Shown here one piece after another: positions 26,282 to 35,116 of a DNA stretch of 64,000 nucleotides. Positions within the stretch are counted from its first letter, which is position 1, and every line of letters begins with the position of its first letter. Position numbers and translations under genes: made by a program. The DNA comes from Planctomycetaceae bacterium (GTDB taxonomy: Bacteria; Planctomycetota; Planctomycetia; Pirellulales; Pirellulaceae): the NCBI GenBank assembly GCA_012729315.1, contig JAAYDI010000028.1, positions 1 through 64,000 of the forward strand. The letters run 5' to 3'. The notes below the pieces were generated by a model. The model was not told the origin of the DNA and searched no databases. It saw nothing but the letters and a program-made list of their open reading frames with translations.

Positions 26282-27823
26282 ATGGATGCATCCATGTCTT
26301 ACGGGAAGCACGTCTCGCGCCGCGACGCCTTGCGTGCCGCCGGGATGACCGGTGTTGGCGCCCTGTTGCATGCCTCGGGGGTGACGCGCGGCGAAGCTGC
26401 CAGCGCGTCGGAGCCGTCTGCGCAAGCCGGTTCCGCGCCTCAGCCGGAGAAGACGGCGGTTTCCACGGCAACCCTCCGCGAGGAAGCGCGCGACATTCCG
26501 GTGGTTGAGGAGTGCGACGTATGCGTAATCGGCGGGAGTTGCACCGGTGTGTTTGCGGCCGTGGCGGCCGCACGACTCGGGGCACGCGTCTGCCTGGTCG
26601 AGAACCTGGGCTACCTGGGCGGCGTGGCTACCGCGTCGCTGGTGAATATCTGGCACTCGATCTACGATACCGCCGGCAAGCAGCAGATTATCGCCGGGCT
26701 GACCACCGAACTGATCAACCGGCTGAAACCGCGCGGGGCCGTGATCGCCCATGAGCCCAGTGCGAGCCGCCATTTCGTGTTCAACAGCGCGGAAATGGCC
26801 ATCGAGCTGGACGCGTTGGTGGCCGAAGCCAAGGTGCGTCCTTTCCTGCACACGCGGTTTGTCGTTCCCATCACCCGCGAGCGACGCGTGGTCGCCGCGG
26901 TCATCGAAGACAAGACTGGGCGACGCGCGATTTGTGCGCGGTACTTCATCGATGCCAGCGGCGATGGCGACCTCGTGGCTCGAGCCGGCCTCCCCACGCG
27001 CCGCGACTCCGAGATCCAGCCGCCCACGACGTGCGCGATCCTCCTTGGTCTCGATGAGGTGGCCAGGCGGAACCAAGGATTCAGTCTCGACCGGGAGGTG
27101 TTCAATTCCCAGTATCCGAATGCCTTGGCCAACGGCTTTCTCTGGAGCGCCGAGGTGCCGGGCATTCCCGGGGCCACGATGGTGGCCGGCACGCGTGTCC
27201 ACGGTGCCGACTGCAGCGATGCTGATCAACTCACGCGCGCTGAGATCGAAGGTCGCCGGCAGGTCCGCGCCATCTGCGATATCCTGCGCACGAACCTCCC
27301 CGGCGGTGACGCGGTAGGCCTGGCCGCCCTGCCCGCCAGACTCGGCATCCGCGAAAGCCGCCACGCCCAATGCCTGCATACCCTGACCGAAGCCGAGGTG
27401 CTGGGGGGCAAACGATTCCCCGACGCGATCGCCAACGGCACCTACCGCGTGGACATTCATTATCCGGACCGCCCAGGACTGATCTTTCGCTACCTCGACG
27501 GCACGGAGGAGTACGCTGTGCCGGGCCAGCCCACGAAGCGGAGCCGGTGGCGCGAGAAGACCGACGAGGATCCCACCTTCTACCAGATTCCCTATGCCAG
27601 CCTGGTTCCGCGCGGCAGCGTGAACGTCCTGGTTGCCGGCCGCGTCCTGGATGCCGACCGAGGTGCATTCGGCGCGGCCCGCGTGATGGTCAACTGTAAC
27701 CAGATGGGCCAGGCCGCCGGCACAGCTGCCTGGCTCGCCTTGCGCGATGGCGTCGGCGTGTCCGAAGTGTCGCCCGAAATGCTCCGCCAGACGCTGGCCA
27801 GCCAGGGAGCGGCAATCGTGTGA
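26282..27823 (+). CDS. Tat-exported FAD-dependent oxidoreductase with divergent nucleotide motif
   Basis: 513 residues; ATG at 26282 preceded by GAGGAG. The N-terminus carries twin arginine (HVSRRDALRAAG) and a weakly hydrophobic stretch, so Tat export is likely. It is a paralogue of the oxidoreductase at 19841-21268: both have the LGG-x-A/GTA turn after the first Rossmann unit, a FIDASGDGDLVARAG motif and a closing NQMGQAAGTAAW helix. The dinucleotide motif reads VIGGSCTGVFAA, so the middle glycine of GxGxxG is Ser. The same variant may be common in this subfamily. Substrate unknown. Confidence 0.87.
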   Translation: MDASMSYGKHVSRRDALRAAGMTGVGALLHASGVTRGEAASASEPSAQAGSAPQPEKTAVSTATLREEARDIPVVEECDVCVIGGSCTGVFAAVAAARLGARVCLVENLGYLGGVATASLVNIWHSIYDTAGKQQIIAGLTTELINRLKPRGAVIAHEPSASRHFVFNSAEMAIELDALVAEAKVRPFLHTRFVVPITRERRVVAAVIEDKTGRRAICARYFIDASGDGDLVARAGLPTRRDSEIQPPTTCAILLGLDEVARRNQGFSLDREVFNSQYPNALANGFLWSAEVPGIPGATMVAGTRVHGADCSDADQLTRAEIEGRRQVRAICDILRTNLPGGDAVGLAALPARLGIRESRHAQCLHTLTEAEVLGGKRFPDAIANGTYRVDIHYPDRPGLIFRYLDGTEEYAVPGQPTKRSRWREKTDEDPTFYQIPYASLVPRGSVNVLVAGRVLDADRGAFGAARVMVNCNQMGQAAGTAAWLALRDGVGVSEVSPEMLRQTLASQGAAIV

Positions 27824-27847
27824 AATGGGCGTGTGGCACGGCCATTG

Positions 27848-27866
27848 TTTGCCGCGAAGCGGCAAA
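27848..27866. terminator. Compact GAA-loop hairpin after FAD oxidoreductase
   Basis: TTTGCCGC at 27848-27855 pairs perfectly with GCGGCAAA at 27859-27866 across a GAA loop, 25 bases after the oxidoreductase stop. It resembles a terminator, though a U-run follows only if read on the minus strand. Confidence 0.5.
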
Positions 27867-27970
27867 ATACAGAGCAGGAGACAGGAGAGAGAAGAAAACA
27901 GAACAAAGAAGACAAAGCTCACCACTCTCTACTCGCTCCTGCGGTCTCCTCTCTACTTTCTCCTCTCTTG
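27867..27970. other. Polypurine tract followed by polypyrimidine tract
   Basis: About 50 bases almost entirely A and G (27871-27917, with AGAGCAGGAGACAGGAGAGA) are followed by about 50 bases almost entirely C and T (27918-27970). The two halves are partly complementary: GGAGAC and GCAGGAG recur in the reverse complement of the second half. The composition is unlike the surrounding DNA. Part of the 518-base gene-free spacer 27824-28341. Confidence 0.8.
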
Positions 27971-27993
27971 TACCGCCCCACGCGTGGAGGCCG

Positions 27994-28013
27994 GGAGTCA
28001 GAGTGTCTGTTTC
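27994..28013. repeat. Dispersed repeat module B (copy 1)
   Basis: GGAGTCAGAGTGTCTGTTTC. The same element with one or two changes is at 28940 and 36465, and a weaker copy at 29911. The rest of the spacer up to 28341 has no gene; a 12-bp unit TCCACGTCTATT is repeated at 28302 and 28315 just before the next start codon. Confidence 0.8.
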
Positions 28014-28341
28014 TGGTTTTCATGTCGCGTAGTCTCCAGATCCCCCACACTTGACAGGGCGTCCCGTCGAACGACGACCTTGGCGACAACCTTGCCCAGA
28101 CTACCCCAACACCGAGAACCGCGCTTTTATGCGAGGTCATTCGGGCATGCCGACAGTGGAATTTGACCAGGATCGCGAGAACGACGAACGAAAATCAATT
28201 CGCTGTTGATTTTGTCCGAAATAACAGGTGCAACGCGATCCGTCGGTTCGCTGCGCGCAGGCCGAGCGCTGGGCTCCGGCACTCGACTCGTCTTCCGCGG
28301 TTCCACGTCTATTGTCCACGTCTATTTAAGGTGAATGGAAA

Positions 28342-28863
28342 ATGAACAATCGATGGTCATCCTGGGCAGTGGGTGCGTTACTTGTCGCCACAGTGGTCCT
28401 GGTACCCAGCCGCTGTTCGGCGGTCTTCTTTCCGCTGGGTCCGTCGAGCGACGAATGGGGAGTGAAATACGAGGTGGAGGTCACCGCCGCGAGCAACGAT
28501 GAGCTGAATGTCGCGTTCACGCTTGCGGACGGTGGGAGACTGAAGCCCATCTACTCAGTCACCGTGGTTGCATTCACCAAGGTGCGTCCCGATGGCGGTC
28601 GTGCGTATCTTGTCAAGGAGCCCATCAAATTGAAACCGACGACGGACGGGAAGGCCGCGGGGCAGGTGAAGATTCCCAAGGGGTACGCGGACATCGCTAC
28701 GCTGCGGGTCCTCACCCTGAACCTCGATGGCCGGCGGCAAACGGCCGGCGCTGTCTACTATGACATCCCGCTGAAGAAGTTCCTGGACAAGACCCCGGTG
28801 GCGACTTCATCCCAAACGCCACCCTCGGTTGCGGCGCCGCCGGCATCGAAGTCCGTCCGGTAG
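28342..28863 (+). CDS. Small secreted protein of unknown function
   Basis: 173 residues with a signal peptide (residues 8-26, WAVGALLVATVVLVPSRCSA). The mature part is a beta-rich domain: KYEVEVTAASNDELNVAFTL, SVTVVAFTKV, and paired strands to about residue 145, then a Pro/Ser/Ala-rich tail. The alternation suggests an immunoglobulin-like or jelly-roll fold. No family was recognised. Codon use looks like that of its neighbours and a purine-rich AAGG element precedes the start, so it is probably a real gene. Confidence 0.7.
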   Translation: MNNRWSSWAVGALLVATVVLVPSRCSAVFFPLGPSSDEWGVKYEVEVTAASNDELNVAFTLADGGRLKPIYSVTVVAFTKVRPDGGRAYLVKEPIKLKPTTDGKAAGQVKIPKGYADIATLRVLTLNLDGRRQTAGAVYYDIPLKKFLDKTPVATSSQTPPSVAAPPASKSVR

Positions 28864-28939
28864 TGCCGCTGACGAACACACCCTCCAGCCGCAACAAACC
28901 GCGCGTGACGTAGTGCGCGGCACGCGCCGCAGGCCGGCC

Positions 28940-28959
28940 GGAGCCAGAGTGCCTGTTTC
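28940..28959. repeat. Dispersed repeat module B (copy 2)
   Basis: GGAGCCAGAGTGCCTGTTTC, differing from the other module B copies at one or two positions. It lies in the 180-base spacer between the small secreted protein and the convergent RpiB-like gene. Confidence 0.8.
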
Positions 28960-29043
28960 CGATCGTCTGTTTCCGCCGAGGGTCGGTGATCCCCGCTCCC
29001 AACCCTCGGGGCGGCTTGCACGGCACGGCGCAGGCGAGGCGTG

Positions 29044-29613
29044 TCACTCCGGCTTTTTCTCGAGCTTGAGCGGGACGTTGCCGAGGTAGTTGAGCTTGAA
29101 GCCGTTCTTCTTGTACGCCTCGTAGTCAAACGCCTCCAGCTCGTCCATCGCGAGCTTGTGGAATTCGTAGAAGTTGGTCCACCACTCGTAATCGGAACCC
29201 AGTTCCGCGCCGAGGTAGGCATCGGCGATATCACAGCCCATCTGGGGCGCCACATAGAAGGCACCCATGGCCAGCACGTTGACGCCGTTGCCGGTGATGG
29301 CGCGCCGGGCCGCGGGAACGCTCTCCACGACACCCGCATGGACGCGCGGGCATCTGGACGCCGCAATGTGGATGCCCATGCCGGTCCCGCAGAACAAGAG
29401 GGCACGCTCGAATTCGCCCTCGGCGATCTTCGCGCCCACGCGCAGGCCGACGCGGTGAAACATGTTCTCCGGATCGTCGATGCCCGGATCCGTGACCCCC
29501 AGATCCGTAATCGTCCACCCCTTCCCCCGCAGATGCGCACACACCACCTCTTTGAGCGGAAATCCCGCGAAGTCGGCTCCGACGACGATTTGCTTGTCCT
29601 TCACTCTCTTCAT
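29044..29613 (-). CDS. RpiB/LacAB-family sugar-phosphate isomerase-like protein
   Basis: 189 residues from the ATG at 29613; the frame continues upstream to 29772 without family sequence. The core fits RpiB: an early Asp loop (VVGADFAGFPLKE, residues 10-22), the catalytic Cys75 in LLFCGTGMGIHIAASR and NVLAMGAFYVAP. Two histidines usual in RpiB differ: the one in the DHxGF motif is Phe here, and the HND segment before TNVLAFG is TGNG. A 45-residue C-terminal extension ends in a Lys-rich segment. RpiB normally interconverts ribose- and ribulose-5-phosphate in the cytoplasm; this protein may use another sugar or not be an isomerase. No signal peptide. Confidence 0.82.
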   Translation of the reverse strand: MKRVKDKQIVVGADFAGFPLKEVVCAHLRGKGWTITDLGVTDPGIDDPENMFHRVGLRVGAKIAEGEFERALLFCGTGMGIHIAASRCPRVHAGVVESVPAARRAITGNGVNVLAMGAFYVAPQMGCDIADAYLGAELGSDYEWWTNFYEFHKLAMDELEAFDYEAYKKNGFKLNYLGNVPLKLEKKPE

Positions 29614-30100
29614 GACAGTCCTACCCTTTCCGGCTCGACCCACCTCTTGGAAATGCCCACGCGGCCTTTCGTCCGTATGGATCGACACATTGTGCACTGA
29701 TTCCCTCGGTTTCCGCAACCACACTCGCACCTGCCGCCCGCTCGATCTGTCTTCGAGGTCGGTGGAACCCAAGGGTGCGCCACGCGAACTGTCGTCTTGA
29801 GCCGCAACGCGGCGCTACTATCACAGCCCGGGGTAAGCCGCGTCTCGCGGCGCCACCCCGGGTACGCACGCCCAAATGCAGTTGCATGTAGTTGTGGTCG
29901 CTCGCGAACGGCGAAACCAGAGTGTCTGCATTCTCCGCGCCGTGCCATCTGCTGCGGAACTATGGTCGGCCTGAGCGGCGTCTGGGTTCTGGGTAGAGGA
30001 TGGAAACACAACGCTGATTATAGTACCTTGTGGTTTCAGGCATTACTACGACACATGCAAGTACAGTACATGCAATCGTCCCAACCAGGAGAGCATCATA
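29614..30100. repeat. Repeat-rich divergent spacer: modules C, A and B adjoining
   Basis: Within this 487-base gap lie a short module C piece (GGAACCCAAGGGTGCGCC at 29764), module A (GTCGTCTTGAGCCGCAACGC from 29791 to about 29873) and a weak module B (CCAGAGTGTCTG at 29917). The order differs from the other loci, so the modules assort independently. ACATGCAA is repeated at about 30053 and 30068. No gene was found. Confidence 0.75.
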
Positions 30101-32695
30101 ATGTCGCCATCTCATCGTAGACAACGTCAGACTACTCGCCACAGACATCATAATATTCTCCTCCTTCTCCTCCAGACAGTCATCGTCAGCATGGTGCTGG
30201 GAGGGCAAATCATCACAGCTTCGATTGCAGCGACCATCACGGTCTCGCCCGATGAGATGGCCGTGGCGAAGCGCTGGGCCGTCAGCATGTTTGAAGGCAA
30301 AGCGGTCGATCCGTCCCTGCAGCCGGGCTTGGAGATCGTCTCCAATCATGACCCCGTCCAGAAGAACGCCCGATTTGGAAAGCCGTTGAAACTGGCAGGC
30401 ACCTGTTATGCACACGGCCTGTTCTGCCACGCACCGAGCACGATCATCGTCCACTTGCCGTCGCCTGGCCGGACCTTTGAGGCCGTCGTGGGCGTAGACG
30501 ACAACTCGCAAACCGCCAATGGTCGCGGTAGTGTTGTCTTTGGTATCGAAGTTGGCGGCCACAAGGTCTTCGAGTCGGCCGTGCTGAAGCAAGGGGTCGC
30601 CGGCGTACCTGTGAAGGTCGACCTTGCAGGCGCAACGGAGTTTACGCTCCTGGCTGGCGACAGCGGCGACGGTATCGCCTGCGATCATGCTGATTGGGCT
30701 GACGCGATAATCACGCTGGCCGATGGCAAGACTCTTAAGCTGGCTGATTTGCCGATGGCCGGCGGTCCGGCGGTCGTCGATCCGCAGACACCGCCGTTCT
30801 CGTTCATCTACGGCGGCACACCCTCGTCCGAGTTGCTGAACACCTGGGAGGTTGAGCGCTCGTCGCATGAGCTCGATTCACGGCGCGTGCAACATACGAT
30901 CACTTATCGCGATCCGGCCACCAATCTCGTGCTTCGCTGCGTCGGCGTCGTGTACAGCGACTTCCCGACGGTCGAATGGACCCTCTATTTCAAGAACGAC
31001 GGTCCGGAAGCGTCACCGATTCTGGAGAACATTCAGGCCCTCGACATGCGATTCAACCGCGTCGGGTATGGAGAATACCTTTTGCACAACGCCGTGGGCA
31101 GCCCCTGCATGATCAACGATTACCAGCCGCTGGAGACTCCGCTTCCGCCTAAGTCAGAGAAACGCATCGGGGCCGCCGGCGGACGTCCGACCAACTCCGA
31201 CTGGTCGTATTTCAACCTCGAGGTGCCGACCGGCGAGGGCGTGATCGCCGTGGTGGGCTGGCCCGGACAGTGGTCGTCGATCTGGACTCGCGACGACGAT
31301 GTTGGACTGCGGCTACAAGCCGGCCAAGAGCTGACGCACTTCAAACTATTGCCCGGAGAGGAAGTGCGCAGTCCTCTGATCGTCCTGCAGTTCTACCGGG
31401 GAGACTGGCTCCGCTCGCAGAACATCTGGCGGCGCTGGATGATCGCACATAACCTGCCGAAACCGAATGGGAAGATACCGGCACCGTGTTTGTTGGGATG
31501 CAGCTCATATTGCTTCGACAACATGGTGACGGCTACCGAGCAAGACCAGATGACCTTCATCAACCGCTACGTGGAGGAGGACATTCCCATCGAGTATTGG
31601 TGGATGGATGCCGGCTGGTATCCTTGTGACGGCAACTGGACGAAGACCGGCACATGGGAAGTAGACACGAAGCGATTCCCCCGAGGACTTCGCGCCATCA
31701 GCGACCTCTGCCACACGAATAACATAAAATCGCTGGTCTGGTTCGAGCCGGAACGCGTTGTACCCGAAACCTGGATCACGGAGAATCATCCAGAATGGGT
31801 CTTGGGCGGCAAGGATGGCGGCCTGTTGAATCTCGGCAACCCCGAGGCGTGGCAATGGCTGGTTGAACACATCGACAAGCTGATGATCGATGAGGGCATT
31901 GATCTGTACCGGCAGGACTTCAACATGGATCCGCTGACCTACTGGCGCGATGCCGATGCCCCGGATCGGCAAGGCATCACGGAAATCAAGCACGTCACGG
32001 GCTATCTGGCCTACTGGGACGAACTGCTCAAACGCCATCCCGACATGTTCATTGATTCATGCGCCTCTGGCGGGCGTCGGAACGACTTGGAAACGATGCG
32101 CCGCTCAATTCCGCTTTGGAGCAGCGATTACACGTACACGTCAAGTACCTTGTGCGAACCGGTTGGCGGGCAATGCTGCAGCTACGGCATTTCGCTCTGG
32201 CTGCCGCTCTACGGAACTGGTTGCGCCAACTACGAGCATCCCAGCGGGTTTCATTCCACCATCGATGTCTACCAGACTCGCAGCACCATGGTTCCTTTCA
32301 CGAACCTGCTGTTCGACCTCCGCGACAAGAACCTGAACTACGGCGTGCTTCGCCGCATGATCGGCCAATGGCGGGAGTTGGCGGCATGTTACCTGGGCGA
32401 CTTCTATCCGTTGACACGTTACAGCACCGGCGACGATGTTTGGATGGCATGGCAATACAATTGTCCCGAGGAAGGCAAGGGCGCCGTGCAGGCGTTCCGA
32501 CGCGACAATTGTGTTTTCGACAGCGGCCGCCTCAAGCTGTTCGGTCTGGAACCGGACGCCACATACGAAATAGTCGACGTAGACGTGGATGAACGACAGG
32601 AAATGAGTGGACATGAGTTGATGGCCAACGGGCTCCGCGTAACCATCGCTGATCAGCCCGGCGCCGTTATCATGCTGTATAGCGTGAAACAGTGA
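30101..32695 (+). CDS. Secreted alpha-galactosidase: NPCBM domain plus GH36/GH27-type barrel
   Basis: 864 residues; AGGAG precedes the ATG and a signal peptide covers residues 20-44. Residues about 48-205 form an NPCBM (novel putative carbohydrate-binding) domain (AVVGVDDNSQTANGRGSVVF). The melibiase part has an N-terminal beta domain and a barrel with WWMDAGWYP, the nucleophile Asp606 in YRQDFNMDPL, the family motif DSCASGGRRNDLE and the probable acid/base Asp676 in WSSDYTYT. A C-terminal beta domain ends the chain. It should release terminal alpha-galactose from oligosaccharides or galactomannans. Only 30 bases separate it from the DUF4838 gene, suggesting co-transcription. Confidence 0.93.
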   Translation: MSPSHRRQRQTTRHRHHNILLLLLQTVIVSMVLGGQIITASIAATITVSPDEMAVAKRWAVSMFEGKAVDPSLQPGLEIVSNHDPVQKNARFGKPLKLAGTCYAHGLFCHAPSTIIVHLPSPGRTFEAVVGVDDNSQTANGRGSVVFGIEVGGHKVFESAVLKQGVAGVPVKVDLAGATEFTLLAGDSGDGIACDHADWADAIITLADGKTLKLADLPMAGGPAVVDPQTPPFSFIYGGTPSSELLNTWEVERSSHELDSRRVQHTITYRDPATNLVLRCVGVVYSDFPTVEWTLYFKNDGPEASPILENIQALDMRFNRVGYGEYLLHNAVGSPCMINDYQPLETPLPPKSEKRIGAAGGRPTNSDWSYFNLEVPTGEGVIAVVGWPGQWSSIWTRDDDVGLRLQAGQELTHFKLLPGEEVRSPLIVLQFYRGDWLRSQNIWRRWMIAHNLPKPNGKIPAPCLLGCSSYCFDNMVTATEQDQMTFINRYVEEDIPIEYWWMDAGWYPCDGNWTKTGTWEVDTKRFPRGLRAISDLCHTNNIKSLVWFEPERVVPETWITENHPEWVLGGKDGGLLNLGNPEAWQWLVEHIDKLMIDEGIDLYRQDFNMDPLTYWRDADAPDRQGITEIKHVTGYLAYWDELLKRHPDMFIDSCASGGRRNDLETMRRSIPLWSSDYTYTSSTLCEPVGGQCCSYGISLWLPLYGTGCANYEHPSGFHSTIDVYQTRSTMVPFTNLLFDLRDKNLNYGVLRRMIGQWRELAACYLGDFYPLTRYSTGDDVWMAWQYNCPEEGKGAVQAFRRDNCVFDSGRLKLFGLEPDATYEIVDVDVDERQEMSGHELMANGLRVTIADQPGAVIMLYSVKQ

Positions 32696-32725
32696 CCTTT
32701 CCATTCCCACCGAGCGAGAACCGCC

Positions 32726-34969
32726 ATGAAGACCATCCTGCCCTCACTATTCTGCCTGCTCTGTTTACCGGCCGCGGCGCATGCCGCCACCTTGGCCACC
32801 GACGGCACAACCACCTGGAAGATCGTCCTGCCCGACGAACCGACCGTTGTCGAGAAGACTGCCGCGCGCGAGCTTGCGGACCATTTGCAGCTCGTGACCG
32901 GCGCTCAGTTCCAGGTCGTTGCCGAGCAGGACATCGCGGCCGATGCGGCATCGTTGATCTTTGTCGGCAACACGGCGAAAGCGCCGGTGAAGGAGTACCG
33001 CTTTGACGAGATCATCATCAAGATCGACGGCGGCAATCTGATTCTCGCCGGGCACGAGAAGCGGGGCTGCCTGTACGCGGTGTACTCGTTCCTGCAAGAC
33101 GTCGTCGGTGTGCGCTGGTGGACTGCCGAGGCGACGTTCGTCCCGAAGAAGCCCACGCTCGAGGTGCCGGACGACCTGGCCATTTCCTATGCGCCGCAGA
33201 TGATTTCGCGCGAAATGTACCACCGCGATGCTCAGCCGACCGTGTTCTCGGCCCGCATGAAGGGCAACGGGTCGTTGACCCCCGAGTACGGCGGCGCGGT
33301 GCGGATCGTCAATTTCGTGCATTCCTTCTACAAGTACCTGCCGCCCGATAAGTATTTCTCCGCTCATCCCAACTGGTACTCGGAGATTGACGGCCAGCGG
33401 AAGCATGAACACGCGCAGCTCTGTCTGACGAACGACGAGATGACTCAGGAACTGATCAAGAACGTGCTCGAAGCGTTGCGCGCCCAGCCCGACTCCAAGA
33501 TCATCGACGTTTCCCAGAACGACTGGTACGGATTCTGCACCTGCGCCCAATGCAAGGCCGTCGACGAGGCCGAACAGAGCCAGGCGGGAACGCTGCTGTT
33601 GATGCTCAACAAGGTGGCTGAGGCGGTTGAAAAGGAGTTTCCTGACGTTCTGGTCGAATCGCTGGCATATCAGTACACGCGCAAGCCTCCCAAGACGATC
33701 AAGCCGCGCGATAACGTGCTGATTCGTCTGTGCACGATCGAGTGCTCCTATATCCAGCCGTTGAGCGGCGAACAGAACGCCAGCTTTGCCGCTGACCTCG
33801 AAGGCTGGAGCAAACTGGCCAAATACCTGTTCATCTGGGACTACACGACCAATTACAATGACTATCTGGGACCGCATCCGAACCTGCTGGTTCTGGCTCC
33901 GAACGTTCGCTACTTCGTCGAGCACGGCGCCATCGGCCTGTTCGCGGAGGGGGAAGGAGACGACTTCTGCGAGCTGAAGAACTGGCTTCTGTTGCGACTC
34001 ATGTGGGAGCCGCATCTCGACGGCGACAAGTTGATCGACGAGTTCCTCCGCGGCTACTACGGGGAAGCGGTGGCCCCGTTCCTCAAGCAATACTGGGACG
34101 TTCTCATCGCGCGGGCAGAGAAGGAGAAAATCTACCTGGGCTGTTTCGGGGTGACGTCTGAGAAATGGCTCGACCTGGCCACCCTCAACCAGGCGACCGA
34201 TGCCATGAACCAGGCAGTCGAGAAGGCAACGAGCGTTTACGGTCCCGAGTCAGCCGAGCTGGCCCGGTTACAGAAGTCGAAGATGGGCATCGACCACGTA
34301 TGGCTGAGCCGGTACTATCCTCTGCGTGTCGAGGCCCGCGACCAGAATCTGCCGTTCCTGGGCCCGGATGACCCGTTGCGGGCCGCTGAGGATTTTGCGG
34401 CGCGTGCCCGGCGATTCAAGACTAGCGCGGCGACCATTTCGCAGGAGGCGAACTTCGAAGCATACCTGGAAAACCTCCAGGCACAGTTTCTGGCGCAGCA
34501 GTACCCGCCTGAAATATGTAAGGATCTTTCACCCGATGCCTGGATCGCCTTCGATGCCCTGTTGTTCAACAACGTCAACAACGCGGCCACGATTGTCACC
34601 GACCCAGAGGGCTGGAACGGCAAGAGCGTGCGCATGGACACCAAAGTGGACTGGAACACCAACTACACGCCGCCGGTTCGTGGAAAATACCGGATTCTCG
34701 CCTCGCTCCGCTGCGACGGTACGATGCAGGAAGGCCGACTCGGCTCCTGGGGCGTCTATGATCCGCAGGGTAAGAAGTCGATCGAGACCATGGAGCTCAC
34801 ATCAGATCAGTTCACGACGGACAATGGCTCGTTCGATCCCAAGTTCCGCTGGATCGACCTGGGCGTAGTCGATTTCGTCGCCGGCGCGTATTTCTGGTTC
34901 GCCCACGGCCATGACCCGGCGCTCGACGCGATATACGTCGACCGCGTGGTGTTCATCGCCGCGGACTAG
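32726..34969 (+). CDS. Secreted DUF4838-domain protein, alpha-glucuronidase-like
   Basis: 747 residues with a signal peptide ending AAAHAA (residues 1-20). Residues about 25-130 match the GH67-type N-terminal domain (EKTAARELADHLQLVTG), and 150-520 the DUF4838 region: SREMYHRDAQPTVFSARMKG, FVHSFYKYLPPDKYFSAHP, VSQNDWYGFCTCAQC and WDYTTNYNDYLGPHPN. The last is a frequent marker of this family. The C-terminal part (about 600-747) is a beta-sandwich, possibly carbohydrate binding. DUF4838 proteins sit in polysaccharide-degradation loci; a glucuronidase-like activity on side chains is a family inference, not shown. Follows the alpha-galactosidase closely. Confidence 0.85.
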   Translation: MKTILPSLFCLLCLPAAAHAATLATDGTTTWKIVLPDEPTVVEKTAARELADHLQLVTGAQFQVVAEQDIAADAASLIFVGNTAKAPVKEYRFDEIIIKIDGGNLILAGHEKRGCLYAVYSFLQDVVGVRWWTAEATFVPKKPTLEVPDDLAISYAPQMISREMYHRDAQPTVFSARMKGNGSLTPEYGGAVRIVNFVHSFYKYLPPDKYFSAHPNWYSEIDGQRKHEHAQLCLTNDEMTQELIKNVLEALRAQPDSKIIDVSQNDWYGFCTCAQCKAVDEAEQSQAGTLLLMLNKVAEAVEKEFPDVLVESLAYQYTRKPPKTIKPRDNVLIRLCTIECSYIQPLSGEQNASFAADLEGWSKLAKYLFIWDYTTNYNDYLGPHPNLLVLAPNVRYFVEHGAIGLFAEGEGDDFCELKNWLLLRLMWEPHLDGDKLIDEFLRGYYGEAVAPFLKQYWDVLIARAEKEKIYLGCFGVTSEKWLDLATLNQATDAMNQAVEKATSVYGPESAELARLQKSKMGIDHVWLSRYYPLRVEARDQNLPFLGPDDPLRAAEDFAARARRFKTSAATISQEANFEAYLENLQAQFLAQQYPPEICKDLSPDAWIAFDALLFNNVNNAATIVTDPEGWNGKSVRMDTKVDWNTNYTPPVRGKYRILASLRCDGTMQEGRLGSWGVYDPQGKKSIETMELTSDQFTTDNGSFDPKFRWIDLGVVDFVAGAYFWFAHGHDPALDAIYVDRVVFIAAD

Positions 34970-35116
34970 AGAAGATACGACAAACGGGACCGATTGGATC
35001 CACCACCGCTCGGCAGTCAACCGTCCCGCGGACATCGTCCTCCTGTAGTACCAACCGACCTGGCGCTGTTCACCAATGGCAGCTTTCCTGTTTACTTTTC
35101 CAGGACACCGTGTGCT

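Noticed and set aside
26153-27925. 590-codon minus-strand frame over the second FAD oxidoreductase
   Set aside because: Antisense to a gene with Tat signal and FAD motifs; no family features of its own.
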